Of a stretch of 21,210 bases of DNA, positions 6,947-14,600 are shown piece by piece. Position numbers and translations under genes: made by a program. Location of the stretch: contig JAEZBP010001089.1 of assembly GCA_023427125.1 (NCBI GenBank), positions 1 to 21,210 on the forward strand, read 5' to 3'. Every line of letters begins with the position of its first letter. The first letter of the stretch is position 1. The DNA comes from Pseudomonadota bacterium. GTDB taxonomy: Bacteria; Myxococcota_A; Polyangia; Polyangiales; Sandaracinaceae. The notes beneath the pieces were generated by a model. That model made no database searches. It had not been told where the DNA came from and was given only the letters and a program-made list of their open reading frames with translations.

Positions 6947-8320
6947 TTGACCCCCACACGCATGGACAGCAAGCTCCGCCTCCCTCCGCGCATGGCAACA
7001 CGCAGCAAGAGCGCCGCGCGCGTCCGTCACGAGGCCGATGTGCCCTTCGGCGAGCGCATGTCGATCGGGCGCTACGCCCTGGGCAACGGCCTGCGCGTGC
7101 TCCTGCTCGAGGATCACGCCGCCCCGCTCGTCGCGTACCACTCGTGGTTCCGGGTCGGCTCGCGCTACGAGGAGCCGGGCAAGACGGGCCTCGCGCACTT
7201 CTTCGAGCACCTGATGTTCAACGAGACGTCGAGCTTCCCGCAGGGCGAGTTCGATCGGCTCATCGACGCGGCCGGCGGGGAGAGCAACGCCGCGACCTGG
7301 ATCGACTGGACCTACTACCACGAGGCGCTGCCCCGGGAGGAGCTCGACGTCGCGATCCGGCTGGAGTCCGATCGCATGGCGAACCTGGTGGTGCGCCGCC
7401 CGCAGGTCGAGAGCGAGCGCGAGGTCGTCATGAACGAGCGGCGCATGTCGGTCGAGGACGACGTCTACGGCGCGACCGGCGAGGCGCTGCACGCGCTGGC
7501 GTTCGGCCGGCAGCACCCGCACGGCTGGCCCACCATCGGCTGGATGGCGGACATCGAGGGCTATCGCGTCCGCGACTGCCAGCAGTTCTATCGCACATGG
7601 TACGCGCCGAACAATGCCACGATCGTGGTGGTCGGCGACTTCGACACGAAGGACGTCCTCGCCCGCATCGAGGCCGCGTACGGCGCGATACCGGCCTCGA
7701 AGCTGCCGGCGCGCCCGCTCCCCGCGCCGAGCCGCCAGCGCAAGGAGCGGCGCGCCACGATGAAGTGGCCGACGCCCTCGGAGAAGCTGAGCGTCGCGTG
7801 GCACGCGCCCGGGCACGTCGACTACGACTCCGCGGTGCTCGAGGTGATCGACGAGCTCCTGACCGGCGGTCGCAGCGCGCGCCTGCGGCGCCGGCTCGTC
7901 GAGGAGCTCGAGCTCGTGGCGGAGCTCCGCGGCGGCGTCACCGGGCTCACCCACGGCGGGCTCTTCGACCTCTCGATCTCGATGCGAGAGGGCGTGCCTG
8001 CGGCGAAGGCGCTCGCGGTGATCGACGAGGAGATCGCGCGATTGATCCGCGAGCCGGTCCCCGCCAAGGAGCTGGCGAAGGTGAAGAACCGCGCCGAGCT
8101 CTTCTTCCTCTCGGAGATCGAGGGCGTGAACGGCAAGGCCTCACAGATCGGCTTCGCCGACGTCGTCGCGGGTGACCCGGGGCACACCTTCACGCGGTTG
8201 GCCGAGCTGCGGCGGGTCAGCGCCGCGGACGTGGCGCGCGTGGCGCGAGAGCGGCTGCGCGACGAGCGCCGCTCGATGGTGCACGTCGTGCCGGACCCCG
8301 AGAGCGAGGAGGTGTCGTGA
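6947..8320 (+). CDS. M16-family zinc metallopeptidase, catalytic subunit
   Basis: This 457-residue M16B peptidase has the inverted zinc motif HFFEH at residues 84-88 and the third ligand E164 in 'REVVMNE', 76 residues after H88, matching family spacing. E157 matches the conserved accessory Glu. The second domain ('LLTGGRSARLRRRLVEELE', about 304-322) lacks the usual following Tyr. The downstream M16 gene shows the opposite pattern, so the two probably form a heterodimer like mitochondrial processing peptidase or known bacterial M16 pairs. TTG 6947 is chosen because GAGG lies six bases upstream; ATG 6962 and 6992 are alternatives. No clear signal peptide is seen, so cytoplasmic or unusual export is possible. 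Confidence 0.9.
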   Translation: MTPTRMDSKLRLPPRMATRSKSAARVRHEADVPFGERMSIGRYALGNGLRVLLLEDHAAPLVAYHSWFRVGSRYEEPGKTGLAHFFEHLMFNETSSFPQGEFDRLIDAAGGESNAATWIDWTYYHEALPREELDVAIRLESDRMANLVVRRPQVESEREVVMNERRMSVEDDVYGATGEALHALAFGRQHPHGWPTIGWMADIEGYRVRDCQQFYRTWYAPNNATIVVVGDFDTKDVLARIEAAYGAIPASKLPARPLPAPSRQRKERRATMKWPTPSEKLSVAWHAPGHVDYDSAVLEVIDELLTGGRSARLRRRLVEELELVAELRGGVTGLTHGGLFDLSISMREGVPAAKALAVIDEEIARLIREPVPAKELAKVKNRAELFFLSEIEGVNGKASQIGFADVVAGDPGHTFTRLAELRRVSAADVARVARERLRDERRSMVHVVPDPESEEVS

Positions 8321-9642
8321 GCGTCGAGCCCTACCGCGGCCCGCACTTCCGCACCGCGGGGGGCATCCCGGTCCACGTCGAGCCCTCGCACGCGCTGCCG
8401 CTCGTCGACGTCGAGATCCTCTGCTGTGAGGGCTCGGTGCTCGATCCGCCGGGCCGCGAGGGCCTCACGCGGCTCGCCGCGCAGATGGTCCGCCGTGGCC
8501 CCCAAGGCATGAGCGCGGAGGCCTTCGACGAGGCGATCGAGTCGCTCGGCGCGGCGCTCTCGGCGACCATCTCCCCGCACGTCGTGCGCTTCCACGGCTC
8601 GGTGATCCGGCGCAACCTCGAGCCCTTTCTGAAGCTGGTCGGGCGGATGCTGGCCAAGCCGGGGCTGCGGGCCAAGGACCTCGCCCGCCAGAAGCGGAAG
8701 AACGAGGCCGAGCTCGTCGAGCTGCGCGATCACGATCGCTCGCTTGCGGCGCGCGCGTTCCGCCGGCACCTCTTTCGTGATCATGCCTATGGCCGCCCGG
8801 CGAGCGGCACGCTCGAGACGGTCGGCTCCTTCACTCGCGACGAGGTGGCGGCGCAGGTCGAGCGGCTCGTCTGCGCCGAGAACATGCTGGTCGGCGTCGC
8901 CGGCGACATCACCGCCGAGGAGCTCGCCCCGCTGCTCGAGCGGGAGCTCGGCGATCTGCGGGCCGGCGCGCCGTGCCGCGTCGAGCTCGGGCCCCCGCGC
9001 ATCGCGCCGGGGCGCCGGGTGCTCGTCGTCGACAAGGCGCAGCGCAGCCAGACCCAGGTGTACATCGGCACGCTCGGCGCGAGGCTCGCCGAGCCCGACT
9101 ACCACGCGCTCCTCGTCGCCAACACCGGCTTCGGTGGCACGTTCACCTCGCGCCTCGTGCAGGAGGTGCGCGCCGAGCGCGGCTGGAGCTACGGCGCGGG
9201 CAGCAAGCTCGGCGTCGACCGCGAGCGCGAGGCGTGGACGATGTGGACCCATCCGGGCGCCGAGCAGGTGCTCGACTGCCTGCGGCTCGAGCTGGAGCTC
9301 CTCGACGCGTGGGTCGGCGAGGGGCTCACCGACGACGAGGTCGCGCGGGCTTCGGACTACCTGGTCAAGAGCCACGCGTTCGATCTCGAGACGGCCGAGA
9401 AGCGGCTCGAGCCTCAGCTCGAGACGGCCCTCTACGATCTCCCGCGCGACTACTTTCCGCGCTTCGTCGAGCAGGTCCGCGCGGTCACGACGCGGGCCGC
9501 CGCCGACGCGGTGCGGGCGCGCATCGCGAAAGACGATCTCTCGATCGCGCTGGTCGCGACCGCGACCGACGAGCTGATGGCGGGGCTCGCCGCGCTGCCC
9601 GGCGTGCGCGCAGTGGACCGCGTTCCCGTCGAGAGCGTGTGA
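8317..9642 (+). CDS. M16-family peptidase-like protein, non-catalytic subunit
   Basis: This 441-residue M16 homologue overlaps the catalytic gene by four bases (GTGA), giving tight translational coupling. At the place of the zinc motif it reads G-L-T-R-L-A-A-Q-M (49-57), so both His and the Glu of HxxEH are lost and it cannot bind zinc in the usual way. It keeps the substrate-binding Arg/Tyr pair: R279 in 'GGTFTSRLVQEVR' and Y292 in 'RGWSYGAG'. This matches the non-catalytic half of M16B heterodimers. The partner's exact complement of motifs supports one composite active site. Substrates are probably peptides or unfolded chains, but none is indicated. A terminator-like hairpin follows 31 bases after the stop. 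Confidence 0.9.
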   Translation: MSVEPYRGPHFRTAGGIPVHVEPSHALPLVDVEILCCEGSVLDPPGREGLTRLAAQMVRRGPQGMSAEAFDEAIESLGAALSATISPHVVRFHGSVIRRNLEPFLKLVGRMLAKPGLRAKDLARQKRKNEAELVELRDHDRSLAARAFRRHLFRDHAYGRPASGTLETVGSFTRDEVAAQVERLVCAENMLVGVAGDITAEELAPLLERELGDLRAGAPCRVELGPPRIAPGRRVLVVDKAQRSQTQVYIGTLGARLAEPDYHALLVANTGFGGTFTSRLVQEVRAERGWSYGAGSKLGVDREREAWTMWTHPGAEQVLDCLRLELELLDAWVGEGLTDDEVARASDYLVKSHAFDLETAEKRLEPQLETALYDLPRDYFPRFVEQVRAVTTRAAADAVRARIAKDDLSIALVATATDELMAGLAALPGVRAVDRVPVESV

Positions 9643-9673
9643 GCCTGCGCACCGAGGGGTGGCGAGCGCCGGA

Positions 9674-9693
9674 GCCGTCAGACTTCTGACGGC
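9674..9693 (+). terminator. Terminator-like hairpin after the M16 pair
   Basis: GCCGTCAGA (9674-9682) and TCTGACGGC (9685-9693) are perfect inverted repeats; in RNA they would form an eight-pair stem with a four-base loop. There is no following T-run, so it is either a weak or Rho-assisted terminator or an mRNA 3'-end structure. Confidence 0.4.
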
Positions 9694-9769
9694 CGCGCGA
9701 GGCCCAACGTCCGGAAGAGCTTGAGATTACGGCTCTTTCCGCCGCGAGGTCCGATCGCGCGTCGCGAGG

Positions 9770-9829
9770 CTGTGACACCCTGTCGCGGCGTCGCGCGATC
9801 GTGACGCGGCGTCGTCGACCTGTGAAACC
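9770..9829 (+). repeat. Direct repeats upstream of the sigma-54 promoter; possible enhancer
   Basis: CTGTGACACC (9770-9779) recurs as CTGTGAAACC (9820-9829), 50 bases apart. Between them CGCGGCGTCG occurs exactly twice (9784-9793 and 9805-9814), 21 bases apart or two helical turns. This places paired sites on one DNA face some 60-125 bases before the predicted sigma-54 start, where activator (enhancer-binding protein) sites usually lie. The regulatory role is inferred. Confidence 0.4.
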
Positions 9830-9867
9830 TTCGTGATTTCCAGTACTTGAACGACTCTGTGCGATCC

Positions 9868-9882
9868 GGGCACGAGACTTGC
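9868..9882 (+). promoter_or_regulatory. Sigma-54 (RpoN) type promoter
   Basis: GGGCACGAGACTTGC matches the -24/-12 consensus TGGCACG-N4-TTGC except at the first base. The invariant GG (9869-9870) and GC (9881-9882) are separated by exactly 10 bases. Predicted transcription start is near 9893-9895, about 180 bases before the barrel gene. Such promoters need an ATP-driven enhancer-binding activator. Confidence 0.6.
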
Positions 9883-9951
9883 GGGGGCGCAGCCCGTTCC
9901 TGCCCTTGGCGCGCCCGTACGCGGTCGTGCCCGACCTGCCGCTGCGGGTCG

Positions 9952-9981
9952 TTGACAGCGTGGTCGCGTTAGCGGTTTACT
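9952..9981 (+). promoter_or_regulatory. Sigma-70-type promoter upstream of the surface-protein operon
   Basis: A perfect -35 box TTGACA (9952-9957) is followed after 18 bases by TTTACT (9976-9981), four of six matches to the -10 consensus. Predicted start near 9988 gives a leader of about 87 bases. It would act in tandem with the sigma-54 promoter about 90 bases upstream. Confidence 0.45.
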
Positions 9982-9996
9982 CCGCGGCTCTTGCGG

Positions 9997-10017
9997 GCTG
10001 AGGGGCGAACGCTCAGC
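9997..10017 (+). other. Small hairpin in the mRNA leader
   Basis: GCTGAG (9997-10002) and CTCAGC (10012-10017) can pair around a nine-base loop in the leader of either predicted transcript. It is too small to assign a role and may be chance. Confidence 0.25.
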
Positions 10018-10074
10018 GCACTACGCCTCTTCCCCGCTCGCATCGGGCGAGGCGCTCGGAACGGAGATCGGTCG

Positions 10075-11481
10075 GTGAGGAACGCGACGCTGTCGGTGCT
10101 GTGGGTGTTGCTGCTCGGAGCGAGCACGGCCGCGGCTCAGACCGACGACATGGATCCGGGGGGAGACGCGGCGCCGGACGCGCCTGCCGACGAGGCCCCG
10201 GCCGATCCGACCATCGACCCGGCCGTGGCCGACCCGGCCGCGGACGACACGGTAGGCGACGACACGGCAGCGAGCGACGCGGCAGCGAGCGACGCGGCAG
10301 CGAGCGATCCTGCAGCGGACGACCTCTCGAGCCCCGCCGGCTCGACCGCCGATGAGAGCGCGGCCGAGGCTAGCGCGACCGAGGAGCTCGCGGCGCCCGA
10401 CGCCGAGGCGAACGAGGAGGCCGAGGAGGAGGAGGAGGCACCTGCTCCGCCCCAGCTGCCGTGGCGCAACTCGTTCTTCTCGTGGACCCACCAGGTCACG
10501 TTCAACAGCTTCGTCCGCGACGCGCAGCTCTCCTACAACCCGCTCTACGTTCAGGCCCTCAGCCTGGCCCCGCGGTGGTACCTCGCGCCGACCAGCTACT
10601 TCATGGCGATCCAGTCGCTCCAGGTCGAGCTGACCGACAGCGACGGCGACGCGCTGAACCGCGACCCGCAGCTCGGCGACACGGTGATCGAGTTCCGGCA
10701 GATGTTCCCCTGGGAAGGCTTCATGTTCATGGGCCAGGCCCGTGTGACCCTGCCCGTCTCGAAGATCAGCCAGGCGGCCCAGGTGTACCTCGGGACCGGT
10801 CTCGGCCTCACCGTCGTCCGCCCGATCCCCGAGATCAACCTGACCCTCGCGGGCGTCTTCCGCTGGAGCCACACCTTCGCCGGCAGCAACGTCGCGCGGA
10901 CGGGCGTCCCCCAGCCGGACAGCTGCCCTGGCGGCCCGATGATCACGTCGGCCGGCGCCGGCATGGCCCCCGAGTTCGCGACCGCGACATGCGACCAGCT
11001 CGGCACCGCGTCGACCGGCCGTGACTCGATCCTCTCGGGCTTTTTCGCCACCCTCGCGTTCGACGCGCTCACGATCAACCTGCAGGCGTTCTTCTTCAGC
11101 GTGTACGGCCACGAGCTCGCCCCCGCGTACGTGAACGTCGCGACACGCGAAGAGCCGCTCATGATCGCCGACGGCAGCCCGACGCACTGGCGCAACTTCA
11201 CGTACTTCGCCGTCTCCGTCGGCTATCAGGTCACCTCCTGGCTGAACCTGTCGCTGGGCATCCAGAACAGCCACATCGTCGCCAGCGCATGGAACCCGGA
11301 CGGCAGCATCCGCAATCCCCTCTTCACCCCCGACACCCAGGCCTTCCTGTCGGCGACCGTGCAGCTCGACACCATCTACACGGAGATGGCGGGCAGCGCG
11401 GACGACGGCCTCACGCCCGAAGAGCGCCAGCGCCGGCGCCAGGGTCTGGCCTCCGGTCCGAGCACCGGAGTGGCGTTCTGA
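10075..11481 (+). CDS. Predicted outer-membrane beta-barrel protein with acidic Ala/Asp-rich linker
   Basis: This 468-residue protein was not recognised beyond its general type. It starts at GTG 10075, preceded by CGGAGA with GGAG eight bases away. A Sec signal peptide covers residues 1-21, with probable cleavage at 'TAAA-Q'. Residues 22 to about 128 are low-complexity Ala/Asp/Pro/Glu with a short tandem repeat and a Glu run near 112-124. From residue 131 the chain alternates in amphipathic strands rich in Tyr, Trp and Phe ('SFFSWTHQVTFNSFV', 'LAPRWYLAPTSYFMAIQSL', 'EINLTLAGVFRWSHTF', 'FTYFAVSVGYQVTSWLNLSL') and it ends in Phe, as outer-membrane barrels often do. The frame extends upstream to 9991, but that adds no signal peptide. 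It is the first gene of the lipoprotein operon. Confidence 0.75.
   Translation: MRNATLSVLWVLLLGASTAAAQTDDMDPGGDAAPDAPADEAPADPTIDPAVADPAADDTVGDDTAASDAAASDAAASDPAADDLSSPAGSTADESAAEASATEELAAPDAEANEEAEEEEEAPAPPQLPWRNSFFSWTHQVTFNSFVRDAQLSYNPLYVQALSLAPRWYLAPTSYFMAIQSLQVELTDSDGDALNRDPQLGDTVIEFRQMFPWEGFMFMGQARVTLPVSKISQAAQVYLGTGLGLTVVRPIPEINLTLAGVFRWSHTFAGSNVARTGVPQPDSCPGGPMITSAGAGMAPEFATATCDQLGTASTGRDSILSGFFATLAFDALTINLQAFFFSVYGHELAPAYVNVATREEPLMIADGSPTHWRNFTYFAVSVGYQVTSWLNLSLGIQNSHIVASAWNPDGSIRNPLFTPDTQAFLSATVQLDTIYTEMAGSADDGLTPEERQRRRQGLASGPSTGVAF
10264..10308 (+). repeat. 15-base tandem repeat inside the linker of the barrel protein
   Basis: Three in-frame 15-base units encode T/A-A-A-S-D repeats (units begin at 10264, 10279 and 10294); a degenerate fourth unit follows at 10309. 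Near-identical codons mark recent slippage or duplication. The linker length may vary between strains. Confidence 0.75.
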
Positions 11482-11608
11482 TGACCTTTCACAAGATGAG
11501 CCGTCACAGGCAAGACGAAACTCACGCCCCGGCGGCCCGTACCACGCGGTCGCCGCTTCGGCGTTCTCAGCAAGGCTTTGCTCGTCCTTGGACGTTCCTG
11601 GATCCTTT

Positions 11609-11613
11609 GGAGG
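11609..11613 (+). promoter_or_regulatory. Ribosome-binding site deciding the start of the first lipoprotein
   Basis: GGAGG lies eight bases before ATG 11622, whose product begins with a lipoprotein signal peptide. This favours 11622 over the in-frame ATG at 11481, which overlaps the stop of the barrel gene (TGATG) but would add 47 residues before the signal peptide. Confidence 0.7.
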
Positions 11614-11621
11614 CTCCCGCG

Positions 11622-14600
11622 ATGAGGCGACTCGGAAACACGGTTGTGCTGCTCGGCGCCATCTCTGTCCTGATGGCGGGCTGCGGAAACGCGCAGCCCC
11701 CGATCAACCGGGTCGGTGTGAACGTCGTCGAGAAGAGCGCGTTCACCGGCTCCTGGTACATGCACCGCACCGTCATCGACATGGAGTACGAGGCCTCCCC
11801 CCTCGGCTTCGTCGGCGACAACGCGGGGGACGGTACGGGAGGCTTCCTCGGGTTCACCATCCCGCGGATCCGCTGGGTGATCGACGAGGACTTCCTCTAC
11901 GCCTACCGCGACTACGAGCTCGTCGCCGATCCCGAGGATCCGTTCAACGTCCGCGGCGACGAGGACGAGGACTTCCTCGGCCAGCCGGTGGCGGCCTTCC
12001 GCATCGAGAGCCACTTCGACATCCAGCGCACCTACAACTCGGTCACGGGTGAGCAGCAGAACGTCGTCGTCGAGGACACCGCGGACCGCCACTGGTACGA
12101 GCGTCAGTTCATGCGGGTCGACTGGTCCTCGAACCTGATCTCCGGTCACTTCGGAAACTCGCACAACCTCACCGAGCTCTTCGGCAGCGTCACCCGCGCG
12201 CCGGTCGACCTCTTCGTCCAGGATGCGTCGCAGTTCCCCGACGCGTACCGCCCTCAGTTCCACTTCATGAGCTGCGCCGGGGCCGACGACGAAGAGTGCG
12301 ATCCCAACGATCGCGACTGGGCGACCGACTACCGTCAGGGCGACCTCTACAGCATGAGCTTCGTGACCCAGGAGATCCTCTCTCCCGGGGCGATCGCCCC
12401 CTACGGCACGATCTGCCGCTGGAGCGACGACGTCGCGCAGTTCTTCCCGGGTGCCCCCGAGTGCGCCAGCGTCGCCATCTGGGTGCGCACCAGCTTCCTG
12501 CGCGTCAGCGATCGACGCGACTACCAGCCCGTCGGCTGGACGAACGACCGCTTCAACCGCGCGGGCTACTTCGCGCTCGACCGCCCGACCTACGATCGCT
12601 CGAACGACGCAGGCGACCCGTCCTTCGGTTTCACCGACTTCACGAACCAGTCGGCGAACCGCCACAACATCTGGGCGCGCTGGTTCGAGCGTACGCCCGG
12701 CCCCGACGGCGTCGCGGGCACTGACGACGACGAGATCGCGCGCGACGCTGAGGGCCGGCCGGTTCTCGTCCCCTACGCCGAGCGCGATGTGCGCCGGATC
12801 GTCTGGTACACCTCGACCGAGCTACCCGCGCACCTGATCAAGCCGAGCTTCGAGCTGGTCAGTGAGTGGAACGCGGTCTTCATGACCACCGTGCGCCAGC
12901 TCAAGGGCACGGCCGCTCCGGCCTATCCCGCGATCCCCTGCCAGAGCGACGATCCGGGCGGGTACTGCTACTGCCAGACCCACCCCGACTCGGGCGAGGT
13001 CCTCAACCCGACCTGCGCCGGGCAGTACGATCCCTTCGAGAGCCCGGCGGCCGCGGCCGCACGCGGCGTGACGGCGCCCTTCGACTGCTACGCAGCGCTC
13101 GTCGATGAGGCGGGAGAGGTCGTGGGCGATGCGCTCTCGGCCGAGCCCGACTGGAACGACCTCGGTGTGGGCGACTCCGACTTCAGCGGCTGGTTCGACG
13201 TCGCGATGGTCGGCGACGAGTGCGTCAACGAGCTGCGCGTCAACACCTGCCATCTGGGCAACGTGGACGAGTGGCCGACGCTCGACTGCCAGCAGCGCGG
13301 CGACATCCGCTTCAAGCTGCTCAGCTTCGTCGATCAGCCGGGCACCCCGTTCCTCGGCGTCGCGCAGCTGCGCGGCGACCCGATCACCGGCGAGATCCTC
13401 GTCGGCGACGCGAACATCGGCGGCCCGGCGATGAACGTCCAGCGCACCCGCGCGCTCGAGGCGTACGACATCATCAACGGCAACATCGCCCAGGGTGAGT
13501 ACTACACGGGCGAGGACGTCCGCGCGTACCTCAACTCCGTCGAGCACGTCTCGCTGCCGGCGACGCCGCGCATCGACTTCAGCGCCGCCATGCGGATCGG
13601 CGCCGAGCTCGATCCGGTCGGTCGCGCGGGCATCGACCGCACGATGAGCCGGGCCATGGAGCGCGCCGAGCTCCTGCGCGGCCCCGACGGCCGCGCCGCG
13701 ATCATGACGGACCGGCTGCAGCGCCTCGCCGGGACCGACATCGAGCGCCGCCTGGTGAGCGGGATGGAGGGCTACGTGCTCTCGGGCATGGATCAGATGC
13801 CCACGGGCGCGAGCCCCGACACGCTCGACGACCGCCTGATGGACATGGCGTCGCCGTTCCGCCGGGACTTCCAGGACCGAATGGCCGAGACGCACGACTT
13901 CCACACCCGCCTCGGCCTGTCGAACATGATCCTCCCGAACCAGTACACCGACGACTCGGTGCTGGCGTTCGTGAACCAGCACCGCGATTGGTCGCGGGTG
14001 CGCGTCGAGTTCGAGCTCGACCGCCGCCTCTACCGCGACACCCAGGTGCACGAGATGGGTCACTGCCTCGGCCTTCGCCACCACTTCGGCGGCACCGCGG
14101 ACCCGCACAACTACTTCGACGGCTACTACACGATCAACGACGAGTTCCCGCTGCCGGACCCGACCACGTTCGACGTGGATGGGACGCCGGGGCTGAGCCC
14201 GGCGGAGCAGATCGCGTTCGAGGACGCCTACGCCGAGGCGCACCGTCTCCGCGAGCTGGCCGGCATCGACCAGTGGATGAACTCGTCGGTGATGGACTAC
14301 ACGCCGAACTGGTACCAGCGCATCAACGGCGCGGCGCCGCACGATTACATGGCCATCTCGCTGGGCTACGGCGACATCGTGGACATCTACCACAACGTCG
14401 CGGCGGCCGACGGAAGCGCCCGGTCCCCGCTCCGGATCGAGGAGATCCACCGGGTCAACACCCAGCGGGTGGGCATCAAGTACTACCAGGGCGGCGAGCG
14501 CTGCGAGAGCGACGCCGAGTGCCCGTACAACCCGGCGGGAGCGCGCGGGGGCGAGCTGCTCCCCGCGAACGCGAGCTCCGGCCTCGTTCAGACCTGCGTC

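Larger units (their letters stand above)
9643..10074 (+). other. 432-base non-coding regulatory region
   Basis: This is the only gap longer than 300 bases. From left to right it holds a hairpin after the M16 genes (9674-9693), two sets of direct repeats (9770-9829), a sigma-54-type promoter (9868-9882), a sigma-70-type promoter (9952-9981), a small hairpin in the leader (9997-10017) and a CGGAGA ribosome-binding site (10062-10067), eight bases (10067-10074 after the GGAG core) before GTG 10075. I see no credible small gene or tRNA in it. Confidence 0.6.

Noticed and set aside
10264..10308. Short regular repeats as a possible CRISPR array
   Set aside because: Units are 15 bases, directly tandem without spacers, in frame and protein-coding; no cas genes are nearby.
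10021..11274. Minus-strand open frame opposite the barrel gene
   Set aside because: Arg/Val-rich shadow; the plus strand has a signal peptide, ribosome-binding site and barrel-like strands.
11551..11563. CGCCG-CTT-CGGCG hairpin between the barrel gene and the first lipoprotein, as a terminator
   Set aside because: Only five pairs, no T-run, and the genes appear to be co-transcribed.
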